Origin: Eopsaltria australis
Lineage: Eukaryota > Chordata > Aves > Passeriformes > Petroicidae
Direction of reading: 5' to 3'
Assembly (NCBI GenBank): GCA_034509425.1
Contig: JAVTVJ010000070.1
Coordinates: forward strand, 2,604,001 to 2,668,000
Length of the DNA stretch: 64,000 bases
Part shown: in pieces, positions 1 to 12,700 of the stretch
Layout: each line of letters starts with the position of its first letter
Position numbering within the stretch: the stretch's first letter is position 1
Made by a program: the position numbers and the translations under genes
The notes under the pieces: model-generated
What the model saw: only the letters and a program-made list of their open reading frames with translations
What the model was told of the DNA's origin: nothing
The model's database searches: none

Positions 1-3000
1 GTAACTTCCTGGTTTCCTCAGCTTGTTGTTCTAGTTCAGCTACTGCCTCAAGTGCAGTGAGACCTTGTGGACTTGCAGAGTCCAGAGAACATGGAGATGG
101 AGCAGAGCCTCTTGTGTCCTCCTGTTGACCCTTCTTCCATCATGCTGGCAGAGGGCAAGATTTATTTTTTGCTTTTTCATTTTCCCTGAAGTAATTGCTT
201 CTTTCCCTTCCAGCCATATACATTTTGAAGGCAGGTTAAAAGTTTCAGCTGAAGTGAAAATGAAAAAAATGCAAACTGTTCTTCATGCAAAAATAAATGC
301 ATAAATAATAAAATATTTGATATAAAACCCACAGAGGAGTTTTAAGATGCAGTAATTATACACATTTTATGAGTGCAGTTGAGGACCTATTACACTATGG
401 TATGACTGCTGAAAAACATCAGACCATGTCAAATTGTTGTTGTGAGAAGTTGCACTTGTACATGCCTGCCATTTGACTGTCCCACATAGACAAGCTCTCC
501 CTGTCTTGTCATCTTTATACCTGTGGTTGATGGTCTTTTCACTACAATGTTAAAAAGGTGGGGCCATATTATTTTGCATACAAGATGATGCACACCTCTT
601 CTGGGTGTAGATTGATCATGATTCTCACTTATGAATTATCTGTTCTATGAGACAATATCAACCATTATTCTAAACACTGAAATTACAGATTCTTTTTTTT
701 TCCCTCCATGTCAGCATGACTGTGTCTTTTCAGAGCTTTAATCCATGTAACAAGACTTCAGTGCATTTGGACATTTCTTCTGTGCTACATGCCAGTTCAT
801 GGGAAGTATGTTCAGGATGGCCATTAAACTGCTCAACATGCAAAGTAGGTTGCAAGTTATTTGACGACAATGAATGCAAACACAGAAAGGAGATATGCAG
901 TTGGTTGGTTGAGGTTTGTTTTTAGCAATTACTCTGAAATACTTTAAATAAAACCTTTTTTTGCTCACATTGCTGTGCTTTTTGCTGTAAATTTGTTCCT
1001 GAATGGGTAAGTTTTCAACCTGTTTGTAGGCTTGTACACAGCATCTCTTATACTATGATCTCCAGCTGTTACTGACAGAATCCTTAAGAAATATACGGTG
1101 ACATTTGGATAATTTTGGTGTTACTATGAAAGTTAGCATTTAAAGTCTTTTTTTTTTTTGCTTCCTTTTTAGTGCCTTTTTTAGAAGAAAAATACCTTCA
1201 CCATGTCTATTAACAATAAAAAAGAGAAAGTGCGGTTTTTTTCTTCGTGTTTTTCTTTTTTTAAACTACTTTTGTTTACAGCTGTATTAAACTGGTAGTT
1301 TGATGCCGAACTGATTGGTGCAGTGACACAAAGCACCTCAACATTTAAATGGTAATTTGCAGAGTAAGTTTCTTAAGAAAAGCAAAGGATAATGCAAAGA
1401 CAGGTACTTTAAATCTAAGTCCCCTCCCTCACTAAGATAACTCTGTTAGTGGTCATTTAAATAATGAAACTTGAATTTTTGACTTTACTTTGCACAATGA
1501 CTTTTCAACCATAGCCGCTTTTGGATCATCCTGACCTTTTGGTCAGCACTGACAGGTGACTTCACTTACTGAGTTGAGTCAACTTACTTAACGTTAAGAT
1601 CTTTTTTATGGAGAAAACAGTGCTTTCTTCTCTCTCTGCTGCTGTTGGAGAAGCAGAGTCACTGTTTCCTTTTTGCAGCAGGGGAAGCTGCCCATCTTCC
1701 AGCCCTCGGAGTGTGTGCTTGCGGAAATTGTCATTTATCAAAGCACCTTTTCTGGATAAGTGGGAAGAAGCTGCCATGACCACTTCAGTGCTCCTGTCCA
1801 GAGGCTTGTTGGGCATAGTGTGGTGTGTGCCTGGTTTGGCTTTCTGGCATCCTCTTTTTACTGATCCCAAGAAACATAACAGAGAGCAACCAAGGCTCTT
1901 GCTTGATGAGCCCTTCCATCTCAGCAAAATGCCTGCTTGGAGGAGCAGTCTTGCCTTCTCCTTTTGTGTTGATACCAATGGCAGTAGAGTCAAGTGGGGT
2001 CTAATGAAGGAGTGATCCAATTTTGAAAAATAAATTGTATTGGTATTTTTGCTGGGTTACTGTTAACCTATGTAGTTTCCCACGTCTGGTCCCTGTGCAG
2101 CTGCAACAAATGGATTTGTGCAAGAATGGGGACAACTGGGGACAGAATCAGTGGTGAGCAGAGACAGAGGCACCTCTTTTACTAACAAAACAGGCTTAAA
2201 GGTGCTTTTTTGGGCTACCGTTTTTGAGGCCAGTCTCTTTTTCGTCCGATAGCATTGTACTCTGGAGGTTTGCTGTGGTTTTTGTCTCGTTGCTGTTGCA
2301 CTCACCATATGTGATTTCTTCTGGGGGCCAGGGATGCTCAAGAAGGAGGGGTGAGAAAAAAAAGGGAGTGCCTGCAGGTATCCTTCAAGAGTCTGCACAC
2401 TTGTGTACAGCCTTCTAACAGTTTGCCATGTAGATTCCTTCTGAGAAAAAACCAAACAAACAAACCCCTAAAACCAAAACAAACCAACCAAACCACCAAA
2501 ACTGAAATTCTGTATCCCTGTTGCTGTGTTCTCCTGGCCCTGTCATGATGAATTTTCATATTTGTACCTTTTTACGTCTTTGGCAAACAGCATGCCTAAG
2601 CTATTTATTTTTATCTGCTTTTCACTTTTATCTGACTGTAATTATTGAAAGAATTTAATGTGGTGTCCTTGGTACTTCTCATATAAGAAATACTAAGATA
2701 GTACTCCTTGAGGTTTTTTCCTGGAGGTGGATTCCAGCTACATTACTACTGCACAACGTGTGGCACATTTCCTGTGGGTTTGGCTTTAAATGACCATTGA
2801 TTTTCATCTACGGTTTTACTGCTTCCTTGCAAATGTTTATTGCCATTTGAGTCACTGAGCACTAAATTTCTTTCTGGCTGTTTTCAGTCAGTTTAATCGA
2901 TACTAAAACTGCTTTCTGTTATCAGGAAATTTTGTTACATAGGTGGTCTGAGAAAGTGGGTGTGTAGAAATCACTGTATGGAGCAGTACACATCCCCCAA

Positions 3001-6000
3001 AGCTTTCCATGTACCCTATTGTTGTCTTTGGGGTTGTTCCCAATTCTTGCACTTTGTTTCCCTGTGTTAATTAAATATTAATTTTAAAGGGCTTTCCTCT
3101 TTGTTTCGTAAAATTTGAGTGTTATCAAGAGTGTTCAGTTGAGGCAGGGAGTGAGGAGTTTATCAAAGTTTTGGAGAAACTTGAGATGTGCGTCAGCCAG
3201 CCTTACAAGCTTATATCCCCATCAAAATAAAAAAGTTTTGCTATGGCGTGACTCTTTCTGTGCAGCTTCTTTGTAACACCCTCCTTTGCTGTGTAACTGC
3301 AGTTCCCTTTTTCTTGCAGTTTTACTCAGCTGATCTGGAGGGAAGTGGTGGCTCCAGGGGCTGGCACAAGTGAGGGACAATGGCTGGGAGCCAATACTGG
3401 CTGGAGGTGACAGGGCAGGGCCATCCCTCCCTTGCCAGGGCTTCAGTGCAGGGAGAATGTCTTGTTGAGCCACTTTTGGAAGAATCCCTTGTATGTATAG
3501 GAGCAGTTTGGGGTGATAAATGAACACCACAGTAGGAGAGAGTATCTGGCATTGTCAGCAGAAGAAAGCAGGAGGAGCATGATGAGAGTATGTTTAGAAT
3601 CAAGTTGGTGTTTGTGACAAAATAGATCTGTGGTGCTGCTCTAATTGACTAAGCCTATTAAGTGAACTTCTGGCAAAGTTAAAGGAGTCATCCGAAGGGA
3701 AAGATTTCTTCATTTTGCCTTCTGCCTAAGGCTGTTCTTTGAGAGCTTGCAGTAACTGAGGTTATAAGGGAGAGAATCTAATAGATGTCTAAAGCAAGCA
3801 AATAGCTTTCCAGAATCCCCTTCTATGGAAAAGATTTTATTAAATTGTTCTCATAGCAACGGAGTGCTGAATACATCATAACCTCTTCTGCTAAGTAAGC
3901 ACAAAAGATGGGGATACTTCTCTTGGCTTTGAAAATAGAAAGTTTGTTAAGATGTGTGGGAACATTGTAGTCTTAAATTTAAGAAAATAAAAACTTTCTG
4001 TCAGCTCAAAACTCTCCTGAGTTTTACCCAGGGAAAACTGGGATTATTTCCACCCCCCCAAATAATCATAAAATATGTTAGATAGGATATTTCAAATTTC
4101 CTGATCTAAGTCAGAAAACTTGGCAGGGGAGACTAACATATTTTACTTAATCTAAGAGCTCACTTTATCAGAAAGTGTAGCGTGTTTAAAATTTTCAGAA
4201 CAACTTTACTACAGATCCTTCTCTCCACATTACAGATGATGAAACAGATGTAGTGACTTGTTTTTTAAGCTAATGGCAGTATTGGGAAGAAAACAGACAT
4301 ACCCTGGATTGTCAGTACAGCACTTCACTGTTCGGAGCATGCCAGCTTTCTTGCTGGCTGACCATCTGTGAAGCCTGGTGCTGGTACTTGTTGTCAATCA
4401 GTAACAAGAGTTCCAAGAAAAGTGGAAATTTCCAGCTTTGACCTGTGCTACTAATATCAGAGCTTTCAGGAGTTGCTGTTTGTCCTTTGGAATGACCAGG
4501 TTATGGACACTTTTGAGTGTCTGCAACCACTATACTGGATCCACATGACCGTCCTTGATAACTTTTTCCGAATTTTCTTTTGGTAGTTTTTCCTCTCTGT
4601 GGTTAATTGTTTAAATATCTGGCAAAAGATGTGTTCTCTCCTTTCCATTTGCCTTAATAGTCTGTTTTAATAGCAAACCTACAGCCTTGTGGCACGCTTG
4701 TTTCCAAAACAGGACATGTGCCAACCTGAAATGGCTGGTGTCCCATGGAGTGTGCTTCCTTGTGGGGTGGATGTTGTTCAGTTTTAGGAAAATTTCTGAG
4801 GGTGAATGGCTTTGTATTTGTTTCTGTGCTGAAGTGAAAGTAACCACGTTGGTGGGGAGGTCTGGGTAAAGTGCTATGGTCTGGCAAGCAGTATGACTTC
4901 CTTTGGCTTTGCAAGCAGCAATGATTTTTTTTGTCTGAGATTTGCTTACCTGGGATGTGATGAGAGCACAGCCATGCCTGGAACAGGCTGAGTTGTGCTG
5001 GCACTGAGCTGGGTGAAGGGGAGAGGGGTGATCTCTGCAGGCTGGGAGAGAATGGCTGATTAAAAATCTGACCAATGGGTGCCTAATGGAGATTTTTACT
5101 GTAAGATTTCTGTAGGTGGCTATGGGATTTTTTTGGACACGAAAAAGAGAAAGGTGGAGAAAGGCAAGTAGGATAGAAAGAAACTAGTACAGATTATAAT
5201 CAGTGCAGTGATTTAAATTAAGATTAAAATTATTAATTCTGAAGTAAATAATTGGGGTGCATATAATTTTTTATTTAACGGAATCTTAATGGGAACAAAA
5301 CAGATTAAGGTATTTGAAGTTTAAAGGGGTTTTTTGTAATATTATATATGTGCATAAATAGATTTTAAAAAATGGTATTTGAGGAACGTGATCTGTTTGT
5401 ACTGTGCAGGATGTTAAGCTGATTGTATGCCAGATAGCAGGGCATATTTTAGAGGATGCACATTGTGGAAAATTTCCAAAAAGGAAAACTTGAACTTGTC
5501 AGCTGAAAGATAAAATAATTTCTTCTCCCTTCCCCCTTCTTTTGTTTATATTTCTGGAGAGCCACTTCATTAGATGTTTTTGTTTCCAACAGACTTTGCA
5601 TTTGGACAAACTTAGAAAATGGCTTACTAGTTGTTGCCCAGAAAGCAGTTCAGGGGCTGGAAAAGGATGTCTCTCCATAAACTCAGAAGAAATGTTTTGC
5701 CTGTCAGAATCCATTGGCTTGAAAAACATTATCTGGTGTCTAAATAGAATTACAGATGTGTAAGACTTTCTTCATAAACAGGAGTGGTTTTGCAGATAAG
5801 ATGTTTGTTTATCCTGCCCTCCCTGTTTCTTTCTTTTTCTTTCTTCTCCCAGCAGCTTTCCTAGTAGAACACAGTATATCCATCAGCTGATACTGAAAAC
5901 CAAGCATTTTCTTCAGCAACACTTTGTGCATTCACTTTATGCATCTTGTTTTGCATAAGCCTGCATCAGCCTGAAAGGCTGATTTAATTGCAGAACATGA

Positions 6001-9000
6001 CACTGATCAAACTGAAGGGTTTAAATTTTTTTTTTGTTCAGCTCCCTTTTACTTTCATAACTATTAGGACAAAACTGAATGTTGGGTTTGTTCACAGACG
6101 TCCTCTTAGAAACGGAACAAACTCACTCAAAATCTTCCAAAGTAGTTGAAAAAAAAATAAATAATTCAACAAATTGTGTTCTTGAAACCATTGTCCATAG
6201 CAGCTCTTGTCATGAAGGCTGGGAAATACCTGAAAGCTGGGAGAAGAGTAGATTAGATTTTCAGCCCCCACCTTCTTTAGAAGGTGATGGGTTTGAAATC
6301 TGAGTGGGAGAAGGACTGGGAGCTTGTGTGGGATATACAGGTCAGTGTGAGAGAAGGGCAAGTGGAGGCTGAAGGAAGGTACCTCAAGGGGATGGAGTTT
6401 AAGATGCAATAAACCCTCCAGCTGTGCTCTTCACAGCCTGATCCCTGCTGCACTGTACCAGTGTGCATTAATAATGAATTGCCTCATGTGTATACAGGGA
6501 TTTGCTTTACTAAGAGGGTGCATAATGTCAAAAAGTATAGTAGGTCTGAGGCTGCTGTTACGGTTTTAAATACTGTTGAAGGCTTGTTTTGGTTCCTTGG
6601 GATATTACAGGCAAGGTTTTTCAGGAGTGGTGAATTGGAGGGGTTTGGGTAATTTTTATCAGGCTTTAGATACTTCTGGAAGAAGCATCTTCCAAGCAGA
6701 GATCATAACCCTAGACAGAGTTGCAGTTACTCAGAATCCTGTCTGGAGTGTCATGGATCCTAGCTCCTCATTTAGTCTTTTTGCTAGTGCCAAGGTTGCC
6801 ACTTTTGGAGTTGGGTGGTCATGGCCTTGAAACAGAGCAGTGGGCAGGAGGAGTAAGCTTGTCACCATCTGAAAATCTGATACCTGCCATGGGGATGGAA
6901 TAGAAATTATGGAGGGCCCAGATTCTCGATCAGTTGTACCTGAAAGATGCCTGTGGCACTGTCCATTCACAGCAGCAGCAGCTGTGTGCTGGGGATGCTG
7001 TAAGTTGTGTAATCAGCTCCCAGTGGGCTGTAGCAGTGGGAATGCAGCAAGATTAAACACCGAGGACAAGAACCAGAGAGTTGCCTTGCAGTGAGTCAGT
7101 TCAGACTCTCCTTTCTGCTTTCTTTTTTTCTATCACTAATGGACCAGTTCTGTTTTAGCTCTTTATTGCCAGGGGCATCTTTGAAAACTCCAGTTCAAAT
7201 GAGTATGTTTTAAGGAAAGTACTGGCAGAAGCTGTTAGTATTGTCACAAGGACTGTTGACCTCTAGAGAGGCTTTTTTCTTTATTCTTTTTTTCCCCCTG
7301 CCGAAAAGGGTTCTGTGTTTCCATTAGTGGCTTTTTTGTTGTTTTGAGATACTACATTTGTACTACAGAAGTCTTACTTAACAGAGTTTGTGATCAAAAC
7401 AAATAGACTGTGAATCTGAAGACAGAATTCTCTGGTGCAGTGTAAGAAGAAATGGGGTACCAGTGGATGCTTGCTAGTTCTCATCTACTGAAGCAGGTGA
7501 TTTGGGTATCCTCTGATATGCACACACACTGGAAGGTCATTGAGTCAATAGAGCCAAAAGTCAGGAATGTGGCTCATTCAGAAGTCCTGAATCATGGATA
7601 ACCACAGTAGAAATATGCCATTTCAGCATAGAGGACTGCTTTGCCAAGATTTACCCCAGATCTAAATATACACATTGTGCATACAAAATGTCTGTAATGT
7701 TTTGTGATTACTATAGCAGCCTTTCATGAGGTCTGTGGCTTATTAGTCAAAAATAAGCCTCCTTTGCATATGCAAATTTTCATTAGTCTGAGGAGTTTAA
7801 ACACTTCATTTATTTTATACATGCAGTCACTTCTATATTTTTTAAATCCCCATATGGTGTTTTCATGTGTAGTCAGGACTGAATCCATCAAGTTTCGTGT
7901 ACAATAACTGTCTCTTGCTGGGCAGAGCATGAGCTGCTATTGCTACTTGTCTTACAGATGTGTGGGTTTGAATGAATGGGGAACCACAGCATCCTCTCTG
8001 AGTTGGCTGCAGGATGTAACTCTTTCTATTTGGGAAAGCATTAAAGAAATATGTACACATACGTGTGTGATAGGCACAGTGTGTAAGACAGTGTTTTGAA
8101 GTGTTTCACTGGCAAGTGTTGGTCACATGTAGTCTGAGAAACTGACCCTTCTCAGAGGTCTCAGTCTAGACATTCTAAACTTGGTACTGGCTTTAATATT
8201 TTATTTTTAAAGAAAGGTGTGTAGCCTGAAATATCTTTCTAAACTTCACAAATGCTCTGTGTATTTATTTTTATGTTGTAGTCTAAAAAAATTCATGAAA
8301 AGCATATAAACATAAAAGGTGGAAGAAAGAGTCTCTGGAATTTCTGCATTATATTAATAACTCAATGTATTAAGTTTTCACTTACGTAAGCTACTGCTAT
8401 GAGATCACGTAACCTTTTCCCATTTGTGGTGACTCACCAATAGTCTGTATTTTCTATGTATAATTCTTCCTGTGCACAAAACAAGGTTTTTAGCATCAAC
8501 GAGATAAATACACTACTCACTCCCTTAGGTACCTTGTAACCAAGAAGTTAATGTACTGAAGAGAAGAAGGATCATTAGATAGATTAGTTTTTCATTTTGT
8601 ATGGTATGAGTCAGTGATTAACTGGGAACTATTTTAGTGACAGTGACCCTCAATCCATAAAGTCAGTCTTTGCTCTCACTAAGCAAACTTAGTGCTGTAG
8701 GTGGTGATTTAGCAGAAAATTCTGTGTTAGGATTCCTGAAGCATCTTTCTCACTTGAACTGTGCTTTTAGGAGTCTTCTAAAAAGAAAATACTCTGGTTG
8801 CTACAGTGATAAGTTGGAAGATTTAGAGGCAGCTCATCAAGATTTCTCTCAGAAGAAATCTAGGCAGCTGGAAAATATTCTGGCACAAGCAGTTAGTGGC
8901 CACGTTGATCATGTTTCAGAAGGAGTTCCTGGGTGACACTTGGAATACCAGGTAGTGTGGGTTGTGCCAGAACAGCTGTGGAGTAGCGTGAGTGGCCTCT

Positions 9001-9500
9001 AGGAGATAACCTTGGACAGAATGGAAAAAAGTAACAAGTTTATGTGAGAACACATGGTTTTATAAAGCAGGAGCAGTGGACTGTAGAATTGTTGTTAGCT
9101 GTTGTGTTGTAGTACGTTGTGATCTGAGGTTTTATTTTATACTAAGCTTCATCTTGAAAACATGAATTCAGTGTCTTGTTTCTGCATTTAAATGTATGGT
9201 CCTTTTAAAAAACCCCAGCTTTTGAATGGTTTGTTTGTTTTCCCCTGTTCCTTCTCCTCAGTAAACAACTGTAAAAACTTTAGTACCTTTTTTGTTTTTT
9301 TCGAGAAGGTATCCTTGAGATTATGATATAATGGAAGAAAGAGTATGAGGTAGGGTAATCTTAGTTACCAAGTGTGTGATTTTTAAAGGATTGTAAGGAA
9401 TTCTGGTATTAACTTTTTAAAATATCAATTTAGAAAGTGAATTAATTTGTCTCTAGAGGTTGGCTAAATCTTAATATGGCTTTCTTTTCTTTATGCACAG
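1..9500 (+). other. NCOA7 5' intron (partial)
   Basis: This is AT-rich DNA upstream of the first NCOA7 coding exon in the window and ends in the acceptor TTTATGCACAG. I searched for the exon carrying the NCOA7 start codon (a short Lys/Glu-rich N-terminus) and did not find it. An AAAC/ACCA-rich run lies at 2445-2504 and an ORF-dense patch lies at 1562-2020. I see nothing else I can support. Confidence 0.7.
2445..2504. repeat. AAAC/ACCA-rich low-complexity tract
   Basis: About 60 bases made almost only of A and C, with units such as CAAA and ACCA repeated imperfectly. It is intronic, and there is no sign that it is part of a larger element. Confidence 0.7.
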
Positions 9501-9754
9501 TTTGAAAAAGAAAAGGCAAGTCAAAGAAACTACTGAGACTGTCTCTGCCAATTCCCCTGGATCTCCTGTTTCCAAAACACCTTCTGAGAAAGATGATGAA
9601 AGTAAAGTTATTTTGGAGCAAATCAGTTCCTCTGAAGACAACTGTAAATTTCCTGGGGAAAAGGAAACTGCTCCAGACAAGGAAAAGAAAAAGAAAAAGT
9701 ACAATCAACTGAAAGACATCAGACGCACAGAACTTAAAAGATACTATAGTACTG
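9501..9754 (+). CDS. NCOA7: NCOA7 coding exon: basic N-terminal region
   Basis: The acceptor is TTATGCACAG and the donor is ACTG|GTGAGT. The first base is codon position 3, then LKKKRQVK follows. The exon ends in QLKDIRRTELKRYYST plus the first base of an Asp codon. The RRTELKRYYS block is nearly invariant in NCOA7. The exon is rich in Lys, Ser and Glu and likely disordered. An ATG at 9493 is intronic and is not a start. Confidence 0.95.
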
Positions 9755-12700
9755 GTGAGTTATGTTAATGCTGTAGTATTTTAAAATACGTTTGTTTTGA
9801 TAGCTTGCTAATGTATTTTTCTTGTATTCTGTAGGCCTTTCTTAAAGGGGTAATTGACTTTGGATGTCCTTCCTATAAAAGCAAATAGAATTATATAGCT
9901 CAAAATACCATCTGCTTCTAACTTAAACCTTGCATTCTCACACAAATACCTATATCTTGTTTCGCAGTTCTAAAACTCAGTGTTTTTATAGGCAGCAGTT
10001 AGTTTATTATTCCATTTTATTTTAGTTATTTTTAAGATTAGTCTTCAATGTTTTATGGGGTTTAGTTTTTTTTGCAGGGCTGTTTGTTTCATAAATTGAT
10101 GTATACTGTTTAAGACTTCAGTCTTAATTCATATTCCTGTTTGTCTATTGAAATGCGAGGAAGTAAGTAAATTAGCTACATATTTTTAAACAAGATGTCA
10201 AAGGACTTGTGTGATGACTTGGTTCCCCCTCACCCCCAGCTGTCCAAGTTACTCAATTAATTATAAATTCCTTTCAGATCTATTTTTGCAAGTAATTCAG
10301 AAAAAAATTAATTGTGCATGAATATATGAGATGAGTCATATACACATCTGTTTGCAGTTCTGGATTGTAATTTGTTCAGTACTCTAAACTGATTTTAGAT
10401 ATGATTTATGAAATACTTCTCATTCCAGATTTTGTCTTGGAAAGAATTCTTAGGTTTGGAGAATGCTGGTTCCATCTTGTAAGGAATCCTGTCCCAAAGA
10501 GAAGGAAGGAAACAGAAAATTGTAGCTGTCCTCAAAACAGGCTTCTTTACTGCTCACATGTGTGTGCATGGATGGCTGACCCTAAGGAGGAGTCCTCTTT
10601 AGGAGAAAAAAAAGAAATCTGCAATAAAAATGTTAAGTGTTGAGTGGCTGTGCAGACTAGCCCACAACCAGAGTGCCTTTTTTGCGGCAGTATAAGCCTT
10701 GTCATAAAGAAGTTAAACCCTGGAGTAATGTTTCCTGGCCAGATCAAGGGTTTACAGTGATTTATTGATCAGGCTGTAACTTTTGGCAGATTTGAATGTG
10801 ATGAGATCAAGAATTTGAGAACTAAAAGAAAACTTTCTTTACTCTGTCTCAAGTTCTGACCACAGCATTCAAAATACAAACTTCTGCTCCATTCCTACTA
10901 GAATACTTCTGCTAGAAGCACTTGTTGGTTTGTACCTAGAGGAATTTAGGGGTTTGTGAGGTAGCTGAAGTTTACTTCTCAAGTTTTTCAGGAGCTAAAT
11001 AAAAAAATTCTGCAACAGTTGGCACTTGGGGTGGCAAGATGAGAGGCAGTGGGATCACTCCGTCACTGAAGAGTGTGGCAGTGCTGGCGAAGGAGAATGT
11101 AAAGATCTCTTTGACTCGTGATCCAACTAGTCAGTATAGACCCAGGTTTTACTTGCATTTGTTTCATAAGTGTTCTCGGGTTTCATGTGGACTGGCATCA
11201 TTTCAGGGTGACTTGAAATACTGCTGGTCATCGTGTAGATGTGCACAGCTTCTGGGTTCTGCAGAAATACAGAATTTCTGTATTTAATGCTGCTGTTGAG
11301 CTGAGCACAGACCCGACTGGCAAAATCCAGAGAGAGATAAAACCCTCCTTCTTGTTTAAATGCCTTCTTTTGGTTGTTCTTACAGACTTTTACCCAACTG
11401 GAGCATCAAATTGCAGAAGTGAAAATTTAAATAGAGGCAGAAAAGAGTTGATTGTGAAACAAGTGCAGTAGCTCCATGTTCCCTGTGCAGCTTTCAAAAT
11501 GAAGTCTTTTCAGTAGAGTTGTTAGTTGCCATGGCACTGGGCTACATGGCTTATACTGCCTTCACCCACTGCAGCTATAGCTCATGGGCTTACCTACTTA
11601 GCTGTTTGTTACTGCTGCTCTCCAGAAAGCTGACACCTTTGCCGACATCCTGAGTAGTTTCTGAGAGCTGTCTGTACACCCACAGCAGTCTGAAAGGGCT
11701 GGACTTGTTTAAGTAGTTCGCCTTTTCCTGTATGGCACGGCAGAGGACAAACCCATCTATCTCACTGAGTTCTGCCAGGTGTGTACACTCAGCAGTTCTC
11801 TCCTGGAAGATGTGTCAGCTGCATTGGTGGGAAGGTACTGCTGAATCTGTAATGACTTTATCTTTTCATTATTTATATACTTTCATATGAAAGTGTCTGA
11901 GAGGGATTATCTATGCATATACATCTGTCTTAATTATTTAATGTCAGGGTTACATACACCTCATTTCCCTCTCCCCCTTCCCTGTCTTCTTTTCCCCTCT
12001 GACTTGTCCCATTATTGATGTTTCTAAAGTGCTCTGACTAAAAAGCATACACTCTCTCTCTCTCTGCTAACCATTTTTCTAGTTACATTTTCTGAAGGGC
12101 TTGGGGGTTTTGGTGGTTATTTCTGCCCAACTATCCAGTTTTCACTAATGTCTAGAACATGGCAGGGGGATTGGAGCTGGATGATCTTTAAGATCCCTTT
12201 CAACTCAAACAGTTCTATGATTCTAATTTTTTGAAAATTTGACACAGGAATTACTCTTCCTTTTTTTTTCCCTGAAATTCTTTTTGCACTTTATCAAAAT
12301 GCTTATGTTTTCCTCAGAAGAAAAATTTATAAAATGTAGCAACAGCCTTGCATATTTCCATGATACACCCAAGCTTTGATGGGTTAATGGAGGTTCTGTC
12401 AGTAGGTGATTTGAGTCCAGAGGAGTTGTGTCTGTCAGTCTAACAGAATGAAGATCACTGTCCCCTGAATAATCTCCCTTTCATATTTTACAGGACAATA
12501 AATTCTTCTTCATTTATTGTTCTAAGAGATGGGGGAAGGTGCATAGCATCTCATTACAATTATCATTTGTTCCTTGCACACCACATCTTTTCATTAGAGG
12601 CTTGTGAATGTGTTTGCCTTTATGAATTTGTAAATGCAGTGACATCCTGACTCCCACTTTTAATGCTGTGCTTTTTAATAGATTGCTGCAGGCACCAGTG

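Noticed and set aside
4611..5075. 154-residue minus-strand ORF
   Set aside because: It is of chance length in 64 kb, has no domain or splice context, and lies in an intron.
9493..9500. ATG at 9493 as a start of NCOA7
   Set aside because: It lies inside the acceptor TTTATGCACAG. The protein continues in phase from an upstream exon, and conserved NCOA7 sequence begins only after 9501.
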